Of a stretch of 64,000 nucleotides of DNA, positions 55,352 through 64,000 are shown in pieces (position 1 is the first letter of the stretch; each line of letters starts with the position of its first letter). Made by a program: the position numbers and the translations under genes. The notes beneath the pieces are model-generated. The model searched no databases and had not been told where the DNA came from. It worked only from the letters and a program-made list of their open reading frames with translations. The stretch spans positions 26,807,501 to 26,871,500 of the forward strand of contig JASXTE010000016.1 of assembly GCA_030280995.1 (NCBI GenBank). The letters run 5' to 3'. The stretch is from Hemileia vastatrix. Taxonomy: Eukaryota; Basidiomycota; Pucciniomycetes; Pucciniales; Zaghouaniaceae.

Positions 55352-56921
55352 ATGGCTGGATCTCCTGATGTTAACGCTTCTACTCTCCCTTGCTTCACTG
55401 CTCCCAAGGACTATGCCTGCAAACAGTGCATCCACATGTGCAGACCTTGCACATTCACTCTTCCAAATACTGAATCCAAATTCTACAACAGGGCTTGTGA
55501 CTCTTGCTATTCCAAAAAGAAAAGATGTGACAGAGATGCAAACTACCCTATTCCTCCGCCTTCTCCTTCTCACAAATACATCTCCAGATCCCCTACCAGA
55601 TCCCCAGAGCTTGGTCCTTCCTCTTCCTCTCTATCTTCTGCTCCTTCCAGAAGATCCAGAAGCTCAGCTTCCCGCACTCTTCCCAAAAGACCAGCCTTAG
55701 CCTCACAAGAAACTTCTTTTATCTCCGCCAAATTAGCTCCAAAAGCTTCAAAATAAACTCCCAGGCTTCTAGACCGCGTCCAGGCGGCCCGCCCGCCTCA
55801 CCAAACAGTGAAAATCAGGGCCAAAACCTCCAAAAATGGCCAGAAAACAGCCATATTCATCCAGACAACAACAAAAACTCAACCCAACTACCTCCTACTG
55901 CTCCCAGAGCAATGCAATCCACCCTTCCAAAGTCCAAAAGGACCAAAATTTACCAGATTTCTAAGAGAACTGCCAGAGAACCCCAATAAGAAACCAGAAC
56001 ACCACACACTGCTCCACAACAACAACTTCGTCCCCAACTAAGACAAAGAAACTACACCTCTCCTCTGTCAGCCAGCTACTCTTCTTACAGTTCCATCTTT
56101 TCAAATTCTCCATCCAGAAGAGAGCAGTCTGCTTCCAAATCCCCCTCTCCTTCTCCATCCTTTAACAACCCTGGTACTCCATCACCAGCACCTCCTCCAG
56201 CTGAATCCAACAGAAATAACAACCACAACAACAAAAATCTCACTGCTCCAACTAGGCCCCAGGAACATCAGCATCCCAGTTCACCTTCTCAGGATCCTTC
56301 AGAGGAAGACCATGAGAATCCATATCTTTCCCTATTTGATCAACCCACTATGACCATTACAAAATCATCAGAGATCCAAATCCCAGCTGCTTACAGATTT
56401 GATGAGCTTCCAATCTGTAAGTACCAAATTAATTATTCCATTTCTTCAACAAAAATAATTACTGATCCAATTCTTCTTGTCTAGTTGGCACCCCTCCTCC
56501 TGAATCTATTATTGCAGTTTGCCAAACTCTTGAAACTTCTTTGACCCTGGATTATGGAGACATGAAGAAACACCTAAGCACCATGTGTTCCAATATGCTA
56601 AAAGCCTTTGCCCTCCATGGACCTTTCAATGACTTTGAAAAATCCCTGAGAAAGCGCCTACTGGACGACCACTGGAAAATGTCTAGGATCATTAAAAACA
56701 CCTTCCAGCACTCCATTCCTGCCTCTTCTTCTTCCTCCTCTGAACTTCCCTCTAATCCCATTCCTATAATCTCTCCAGCAGGATGCACTTCAAAGAACAC
56801 AGTGCTTCCCACAATCCCAACAAAAAACAAAAAGGTCACCACAATCCAGACCAGCCTCCAGAAGCTTCATCATCCAGACAATGAGCTCCTGCAAACGATT
56901 AGAAACATAAAAACAATATAA
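55352..56921 (+). pseudogene. antisense Zn2Cys6-like gene 1 of element B
   Basis: Start MAGSPDVNASTLPCF. The cluster CKQCIHMCRPC ... ACDSCYSKKKRC has spacing Cx2Cx6Cx15Cx2Cx6C (with one extra Cys). Exon 1 ends at 56416, the intron is 56417-56484 (GTAAGT...GTCTAG, 68 bp), and exon 2 reaches 56921. Exon 2 carries the conserved helical domain (ALHGPFNDFEKSLRKRLLDD; HWKMSRIIKNTFQHSIP). Exon 1 has a stop at 55754-55756 and a frame change before 56300, so it is broken as it stands, though A and B keep the same exon layout and ends. Confidence 0.7.
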
Positions 56922-57696
56922 AAAAAATAATAAAAAATAATTTCAGAATTTTTTTTTTTTTTTACGGTCTACTGATATACTAAAATAAAAAATTAATAAT
57001 TAAAATGAAATGAAATAACATAAATGAAATAAAATAAAATATAAAAAATAATACAAATGGTATCCCCCAGCCAATTGATGAGCTGATCCCCTGATACCTT
57101 ACCCACATCCAAGTGCACCTTGATGTGGATACACAATTCATTCTTTTAAATGGTTAACAGAAAACAAAATTCAAAAATTTTAGAAATTCAGTAAATAATA
57201 AAAAATAATGAAACACAGAAACACATGAAATAAATAATAAATAAAAATAAGAAAATAGCATTGCCTGTCAATTGATGAGCCTTTCCCCACCAATGCTTGC
57301 CCACATCCAGGTGACTCTGATGTGGTAACACCCTATATTTTTGATTTTATAATTTTAAACAACCCCCATAAAAAATTAAAAGAAAAAAAGAGAAAAAAGA
57401 AAATAATCTAAAACTGCTATCTAGCAAAAACATAACTGCAAAATCAAAGAAAGTCCAGCTCCATAGATGGTCCAATAAGGGAAAGTCCGGTCCATAGAAA
57501 TGATCACTGGGTGGGCTCCCTCCAATAAGTAAAAATGATGGGAGACCACCAGTGATCCACCACCAATCTGAAAGAACTAAAGATAAAGAAGCCAGTCCCA
57601 AACCAGTTTAAAGTCATAGCAGACTTGAAACCTGAATAATAAACAACAGAACTAGAATTCAACTAGGAAAAACAAAAGACTTGAGACAGACATTCT

Positions 57697-57738
57697 GGGG
57701 TAACTGTTTTACAGAGCAGCCAGCTCATCAGTTACCCC
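57697..57738 (-). other. conserved hairpin B1
   Basis: GGGGTAACTG and CAGTTACCCC pair perfectly; loop with GAGCAGCCAGCTCAT. Confidence 0.65.
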
Positions 57739-57959
57739 CAGACTTGCCAAAATAAAATATAGAAGCCCCCCCTGGGTACCTTCTAACAAAAACACAACAT
57801 CCAACACAAAAAAAAACCAAAACCAATAAAAGTGAATAGTCCGGCACTTGAAAACCAAAGGAATTACCAGTTTAAAGTCATAGAGGACTAAAACCTGTGA
57901 AAAGAAACCAATACTAGGGCTCAACCAAATTAAGAAAAAGGGTTGGAAACAGACAATCT

Positions 57960-58000
57960 GGGGTAACTGTTGATAGAGAAGCCAGCCCATCAGTCACCCC
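57960..58000 (-). other. conserved hairpin B2
   Basis: GGGGTAACTG with CAGTCACCCC; in the retrotransposon RNA sense the difference is a G-U wobble. Confidence 0.6.
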
Positions 58001-58136
58001 TACACTTGCCAAGATCAAATCCAGAAGCCCCACCCATGGGTACCCTCTAACAAAAGTTTCCAACAAACAGATGCATAGCATCACCACAAAAAAACCAAAA
58101 TTAAAGAATGGTCCCTAGTTTATCCTCATTGCGGAG

Positions 58137-61100
58137 TCAATCTTCTTTATGCATAGTGCCTCTGGGATAAAACCTCTTCACTTGGTCTGCAGCCACCCTC
58201 TTTTTCAAGCCTGCACCATCCAACTCTTCCAAAACATAAGAACCTCCAGACGCCTGAGATCTGACTCTGTAAGGTCCATTCCATCTGTCAGCAAACATTT
58301 TCCCCCACTGACTCTCCAAACTTCTATTATACAACAAAACCAAACAACCAGGTTTCAAGAGATTCCTAAGTCTATGAGCCAACTTCTTGTCCCAGTACCT
58401 GACTGATTGATTCCTAATCTTCATCATTCTAGAGTATGCCTTCTCTTGACACTCCTCTCTACATTCCAACTGTTGCATCCTGGCACAGAGCAAATCTTCT
58501 GTTGAGTGCACGTTGTCCCAATCAATTCCAAGATAAGAGACAGCTTCCAAGTCCACTGGTAGAACGGCTTTCTGACCAAACATTAACTCATAAGGAGAAT
58601 AGCCAGTTGTCCTCTTCACAGTGACCCTATCAGCAAATAAAACCAAGGGTAAATAATGCCTCCACTTTTCGGCACTATCTCCGCACATCTTCACCAAAGC
58701 ATTCTTGATAACTTAATGGCCTCTTTCAACCATGCCTTCAGCTTCAGGATAATACGGTGTAGTCACTCTAACCCTAAAACCAACACTAGCCACAGCTTCA
58801 TTAAATTCAGCACCAAACTCTGGCCCACCAACAACAGTCACCAACTTCATCAACTCATACCTATAAGTCCACTCCTTCAAAAACTCTGCCACATTCTTGG
58901 CAGTCAAATTAACCAGAGGCACTGCCTCAACCCAACCAGAAAAATCATCCCTAGCAACAATCAAGTATTTATACCTTCCCTCTTTAATATGGACAGCATC
59001 CAGACTGACTCTTTCAAAGACAGTTGATTCACCAGTGGCAGGGCCCACCTCTTTAGGTTTCAAGTGACTTCTTCTTTGACATTCTTCACAAGATTGAACC
59101 CAACCATGCACAGCCAACTTCATACCCGGCCACCAAAATCTGTCTTCTACTCTTCTATAAGTCTCCCCAAAGCCTCTATGACCAAGGTCTTCATGCAAAG
59201 ACTTCAAAACCAATTCTTGACCCTTCTTCTGAGTCACCACCACTTGAGGATTAGGATGTCTCCTTCTCATCAACCGCCTTCCTGACACATAAAATCCAGG
59301 ACTCTTCTTCTTGATTGCCAACCAAGTATCATCATCACAACTATCTGGCCTCTCCAAGGTCAACAGATATTCCACCAAAATAAAATAAAACCCAGACTGA
59401 CCCCAGGTCTCATCTTCAAAATCCAACAAAACAACATCCAAGGGTACAACTCTGTCATCAAAATCACCAGTGTGAACATGAGCCAATTGAGCAGCCCAAC
59501 CAGGACACCAATCCTTAAATTTTGGCACGTCCTTCTCTTTCCATTGAACCTTGTGAGAATCCAGTTTACTAAAAAAAACACCCTTTTCCAATTTTGAGCT
59601 GTCCCAAACAACAACACGATCTTCATCAACAAAAACATCCTGATCACCAAAATCAAGATCAGATCCAGCCAGTTTAGCCTCTTGGGGGAGGTCAGAACAA
59701 TCATCCAGTTTAGCCTCATGGGGGAGGAGAGAAAAATCCTCAGAACCCTTTGTGCTGGCCTTAACCACTGGAACATCTTTGTCAAACTCTTCAGAATCAG
59801 AATTCTCATCTTTAGGTGGCCTCCTTGATAATCCATCAGGCATAGTAAAAGTTTTACCTGGTTTGTGTACCAGGTCAAAAGAAAAATGTTGAATAAATGC
59901 CACCCACCTAGTCATTGGAGCATTTGGAAGACTAGGTGTATTGATCATCTGAACCAAAGATTTTGCATCCACCTGCAGCTCAAAATGCTGCCCCCACAAA
60001 ACCGTCTGTAGCTTATTTAAAATTTTAGCTACGCCACACAATTCCAACTTAGGTTGAGAATACCTAGATTCCACCTCATTAAACACCACAGACTCATACC
60101 TTACTGGCCTGACCCTCCCAGTCTTATCCTCCTAAGACAAAACAGCACCAGCAGCAATATAACTTGAGTCCATTGCCAGATAAATTTTTCCAGCACCAAC
60201 CCCATAATCCAACTTATGAAGAACAATATCTTCACCAACAACCTTTTTCAACTTCTGAAAAGCCTCTTCACACTCTTCAGTCCATTCCAAATCTGCATCT
60301 TTTCTGGTCAACTTCCTTAAAGGTGAAGCCAACAAAGAAAAATCCTTAATAAAAATCCTGACACATACACATACACCCAAAAATCCCCTGACTTCAGTAG
60401 TATTTTTAGGCCTAGGCCATGACTGAATTGTATTAATCTTCTTCTTCGCCATAATCCTTCCCTCTTTACATACCACATGACCCAGAATTTCCAAAGCAGG
60501 AACACAACAACAGAATTTTGACCCTGAAATGGTCAAACCAGCCTCTTCAATCCTGAAAAACACTCTCTCTAGAGTTATTGCATATTCCCACACAAACCTC
60601 CTTTTGCCAGGGTTCTCCGCTAACACCTCATTACCATAATCAGTGGATGGTCCTTTAATTCCACCATCATCAATAAAAATAACAGCATGAGTAGGAACCT
60701 CATCCTTCAAAATTCAAGCCATCTGTGCTTGATAAACTTCCACAGAATTTGTTGCTCCTTGAGGCAACCTAGTGAGCTGAAATCTTCCCAAAGGAGTCTC
60801 AAAAGTTGTGAGAGGCCTTGAATCCGTATGTAGTTCCCTCTCATCATAACCACCCATAATATCACCCAAACCATAACACATCCTTCCAGCAAAAGCTTCA
60901 ACAAAATCCTCTGCACTTGGCCGCATACCAGTGTCCTTGATAGTGACTCTATTCAAGGCTCTAAGATCATGAATCACCCTCAACTTTCCATTCTGCTTCT
61001 TTACACAGAGCACCGGACTTGAGTAACTGGATGTTGATTGTTCATATAACCCAGTCCTGAATCTTTCCCTAACAATCTCCACAAAATCCTCTCTAATAGC

Positions 61101-62354
61101 GGCTGGAATCGGAATAGGTTTGATTTGCCAAGGTTCATGACAAACAACAGGAATCAAGTAAGGTTCCCCATAAGAGTGCTTCAATACACCCCTTTCCTCC
61201 TCAACAAATGCCACCACTTTTTCCCTTAGCACAATAACATGCAACAACAACTTCTTTTCTTCCTCAGAAAACCACCCATCAGGACCAAAATTAACAACTT
61301 TCAATCTTTCCACGGTCACCCTAGCCGTCTCTACAAATTCTGGAGGATTCTTTACCAAAGGAGTAAAGTACAGATCTCTTGACAAAGGAGGTCTCTTCAA
61401 AGGCCAATTCAAACCCACAGGCATAGGCTCATTGACAGGCCTAATCTTCTGCGCTACCTTCTTATACTTTGCCGCTCCACCTTCAACTTGAGGGATCTTC
61501 AGGAATTCTTCACCACCAGACCTGGAACAAAAACCAAGGGTTTCCCCATTGCTCACATGTGTGGCCAAGGTAATGTTTTTGAAAGGTGTAGAAGAAACCC
61601 TAGCGGTGCACAATTGGGAGGACTTACTTTTACACCCCAATCTCACCACTCCAAAAATTTTACGCAATTCCACATCTTTATCCTCACTTCCAACTTCCAA
61701 ATCTTCAAATATTGATTCATCTTCTGAATCACATCTTCTAAAATTGTGCAGTTTATCCTCATGCTGGAGGTCCAAAAATTGATCCTGATGATCTTCTCTC
61801 TTCAAAATTTTCTGCAGTTTGACCTCATGCTGGAGGCCCAAAAATAGATCTTGACGATATTCAAAAAAATATTTTGCATCTTCTTTATTCATTATCTTCA
61901 GATTTTTTTCTTGATTTTCATGAATTATCTTGAAATTTTTATCTTCTTTTCTTGAGTTTTCTTCTGACCTACAAAAATAACCAGGGGTTTCCCCAATGCT
62001 CACAGGTGTGGCCCAGGTAATGTTTTTGAAAGGTGTAGAAGAAACCCTAGCGGTGCACGATTGGGAGGACTTACTTTTAGACCCCAATCTCACTTCCCCA
62101 AAACTTTTCCGCATATCATTCTATAAAGATATATAACCAATCTTCTTCTTTAAACTTGAATTAAAAATAATTAAAAATCTTGAGAGAGAACAGAGACTTG
62201 ATAAAAAACTTGATGAATACTTGCAGAGAAGAGAAACATTAAAAAGAGAAAGTTGAAAATCCACTTGGTATATCTCCAAGGGAGCTGACCTACTACAACC
62301 TGGGATTTCCTCATCTCGGGGAGAGGTTGTAGCACTAGGGTGATCAGCCCTCAT
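58137..62354 (-). pseudogene. pol of element B, nearly intact (four stops)
   Basis: One continuous frame of about 1400 codons from the ATG at 62354, which overlaps the gag stop (TAATG). Stops: TAG after YISL (62118 region; Leu in A), TGA after YQAQMA (60711; Trp), TAG after AVLS (60129; Gln) and TAA after ERGH (58710; Gln). An N-terminal linker has a duplicated ~50-residue motif (61514-61667, 61958-62114). RT has LRVIHDLRALNRVT, LPQGATNS and FIDDGGIK. RNase H has YLAMDSSYIAAG, ELCGVAK and QVDAKS. Integrase has LHEDLGHRGFGETYRR, CEECQRR, LDAVHIKE and YYPEAEGM. The second catalytic Asp (VTVDGG in A and C) is Val here. It ends with WNGPYRVRSQ. Confidence 0.9.
61514..62114 (-). repeat. duplicated motif in the pol linker of B
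   Basis: Residues starting RKSFGEVRLGSKSKSSQ (62114-61958) recur as RKIFGVVRLGCKSKSSQ (61667-61514), each ending in a GETxGxFC motif. A has the same pair. Between them lie further Leu/Glu repeats (DLFLGLQHEVKLQ, DQFLDLQHEDKLH). Confidence 0.75.
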
Positions 62355-64000
62355 TACTCTAAAAAAGACAGACTCTCAATAGAGACTGAGCCGCACTCCA
62401 AAAAACCAGAGGCAGCACCCACTTCCTTCCTTCTCCTGCAGCAGTCCATGTACTGGCACATTGAAGATAAACCAGGCCTAGTCTCCCAACCATCCTCCCC
62501 AGGGGATGATAACCTCATGTGAAGCCTCCTTTCGTCTTCACCAGTCAACTCCAAACTGATTCCCAAATCAAATTGATAACCAATTCTTGCCTGAAAATCC
62601 ATCAAGAATGGCCCACCCAAAACTGCCTTTACATTACCTTTAGCGATGTAAAAATGAACCTTCCCTGAGGCTCCTCCAACAACTAACTTCACAAACTCTG
62701 AAGTTCCAACCAATTCAGTGACATGGCCACCAATCCCTCTCAAATTCCCACCAATACCAGTTTTGATGGGAAGGCCCATATGAGTTGCCTCAAACGAAGA
62801 AATCATGTTTATCTGAGAACCTGAATCCAACAATGCCCTTGCCTCCCTGCAATTCAGAGTGACATTGACATATCCCAGAGGAGCAGAAAAATGAGTTTCC
62901 AACCCCTCACCAAACTTTTCAGCAGAATCACAAATGTATTCTACCTCACCAGAAGAAACCCTTCTCCTGGTCAACAACTTTTTCTGCCTATCAGCCAACC
63001 CTGGACTGATAGCATACAATTCCCCATAAGATAGAAAAACCTGACCCTGATTCATCCTTTCCAGGACAGAGTCCATAACATTAACTTGACCAGACACTAC
63101 TGGACTCTCAAAGTGAGCCCTTTGCTTCATCACCTTGGTCCTAGAAGCTTCTTGAGGACCAGCACCGCCAACAGATTTACCATTGACAGGAACCAAACCA
63201 GATCCCTCACCAGAACCTCTGACTCCAACAGGCTTTGGAAATGAAGCCAAAGGGATATCCTCCTCAGAGTCAGAATCCACCTCCATTGGCATTGGCTCAC
63301 CATTCAGGTCCAATGCGCCAAAACTAGGGGGGCCCATATCAGCCATACCCTTCTGCATCTTGTACAGCTCCTCTTTGCTGTACCTCTTCCTAGCTGCACT
63401 CAGCTTAGGATCACCCTTTGAAGAATCTGGCTTTGGTTGGGCCTGAGAACTGCTCTTAGGCCTACCCACCTTTCCTGCTTCCACATCATAAGCTCCAGCC
63501 AAGCATTCACCACTTGACTTTCCACCACAAGAATACAACTCCAAACCACCAAAGGAAGTAGAAAAAGAGACTTTATTGACCTCCTCATCTACCTTAACAG
63601 AAGACTTCCCCTGATAAGGAATCTCCTCAAACCTTGGCCTCCTTTGATTGAGACCACCCCTTCTCCTGACCAAATCCACAGGAACCTGCCCCTCACTTGG
63701 CTTCACAAAAGAACCGTCAGGGAACTTAAAAACCCTGCCATCAAACTCCACTTTTCCTTTGGACACATCTCTGTTCAGTGCCCAACAATCATTGGACCTG
63801 TGCCCCCTCCTACTGCAATAAGAGCAAACCCAAGGATCACTCCTACCAGCCCTCCTTTCAAAATCTCTAGGCTGAGAAGGTGCCTTATTAACCTTCTTGG
63901 CCTCCTGGAAAAAAATGTGCAGCTGCTTTGTAAGATCAGCCAACTGCTCCACCATTGGGTCCCTCTCCTGTTTGGGAACCTGCACCAAATTCTTCTCCTC
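62354..64000 (-). CDS. gag-protease of element B (N-terminus off window)
   Basis: Open from the window edge to the TAA at 62354-62356; the frame is open upstream of the Met at 63988, so the true start is beyond 64000. The zinc knuckle CSYCSRRGHRSNDC is near 63820. Basic and acidic low-complexity regions precede the motif MDSVLERMNQGQVFLSYGE. The aspartic protease has ALLDSGSQINMI near 62835, and a flap-like GIGGNLRGIGGH. This gives the RNA-packaging protein and its protease. No stop occurs in the visible part. Confidence 0.88.
   Translation of the reverse strand, partial: EEKNLVQVPKQERDPMVEQLADLTKQLHIFFQEAKKVNKAPSQPRDFERRAGRSDPWVCSYCSRRGHRSNDCWALNRDVSKGKVEFDGRVFKFPDGSFVKPSEGQVPVDLVRRRGGLNQRRPRFEEIPYQGKSSVKVDEEVNKVSFSTSFGGLELYSCGGKSSGECLAGAYDVEAGKVGRPKSSSQAQPKPDSSKGDPKLSAARKRYSKEELYKMQKGMADMGPPSFGALDLNGEPMPMEVDSDSEEDIPLASFPKPVGVRGSGEGSGLVPVNGKSVGGAGPQEASRTKVMKQRAHFESPVVSGQVNVMDSVLERMNQGQVFLSYGELYAISPGLADRQKKLLTRRRVSSGEVEYICDSAEKFGEGLETHFSAPLGYVNVTLNCREARALLDSGSQINMISSFEATHMGLPIKTGIGGNLRGIGGHVTELVGTSEFVKLVVGGASGKVHFYIAKGNVKAVLGGPFLMDFQARIGYQFDLGISLELTGEDERRLHMRLSSPGEDGWETRPGLSSMCQYMDCCRRRKEVGAASGFLECGSVSIESLSFLE

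Larger units (their letters stand above)
56922..58130. other. 3' non-coding region of element B
   Basis: Same order as in A: GGTATC/GATACC pair (57059-57101), two CCACATC/GATGTGG hairpins (near 57109-57128 and 57301-57324), hairpins B1 and B2, and AGTC boxes near 57603 and 57871. No gene. Confidence 0.6.
52782..64000 (-). mobile_element. gypsy element B (5' end off right edge)
   Basis: Minus-strand order: gag-protease (from beyond 64000), pol, 3' region with hairpins, antisense gene 1, AGTC boxes, antisense gene 2, purine tract, 3' LTR. It is better preserved than A. It lies inside the 3' LTR of D. Pol has only four stops. Confidence 0.92.

Overview
The window reads as transposon-dense nuclear DNA from a fungus, most likely a basidiomycete and probably a rust (Pucciniales). 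The grounds are short spliceosomal introns (about 58-140 bp), Ty3/gypsy elements, a Tad1/I-like LINE with RNase H, HARBI1-type DNA transposons, and a Tet-like 2OG-Fe(II) oxygenase relic of the kind that is expanded in rust fungi. The rust assignment is an inference from remembered families, not a database result. Only one convincing host gene is present: a voltage-sensor-like membrane protein at 21756-23000, minus strand.

Layout. 1-11123: gypsy element A (minus strand; its 3' LTR lies off the left edge), with its 5' LTR at 10030-11123, inserted into the pol gene of an older gypsy element E (11124-14175, LTR 13870-14175). 14176-14910: A/T-rich filler. 14911-15095: a foldback MITE with CACTA-type ends. 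15150-20818: an intact two-ORF LINE with target-site duplications and an A18 tail. 21756-23000: the host gene. 23124-26248: HARBI1-like DNA transposon E1. 26505-31017: 3' half of gypsy element C1, then a shared LTR (31018-32080), then gypsy element C2 (32081-45062), whose linker between RNase H and integrase is interrupted by DNA transposon E2 (36917-40677). The C2 3' LTR (45063-47226) contains an inverted solo LTR. 47227-52781: gag-only element D, itself interrupted by an unrelated solo LTR (49275-50564). 52782 to the right edge: gypsy element B (minus strand), a close relative of A, inserted in the D 3' LTR.

The most interesting system is in the gypsy elements. Families A/B and C both carry two extra genes between the end of pol and the 3' LTR, transcribed opposite to gag-pol (seen in full in B, C1 and C2; copy A shows one, because the other would lie off the left edge). 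They are intron-containing, and each encodes a cysteine cluster with Zn(II)2Cys6 spacing (Cx2Cx6Cx12-15Cx2Cx6C). The outer antisense gene starts shortly inside the 3' LTR, so that LTR may drive it. In C1 one antisense gene is open from start to stop across its intron while the sense integrase region carries many stops, which hints at selection on, or later activity of, the antisense gene. The A/B/D 3' regions also hold repeated hairpins with wobble and compensatory changes, plus arrays of a short AGTC-N6-GACT box. Element D has lost pol and both antisense genes but keeps the hairpins and boxes.

A second notable item is E2, a HARBI1-like transposon that carries a decayed Tet-like oxygenase gene. 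E1 and E2 have 5-bp duplications (TAATA/TATTA), and an empty site for E2 survives in C1.
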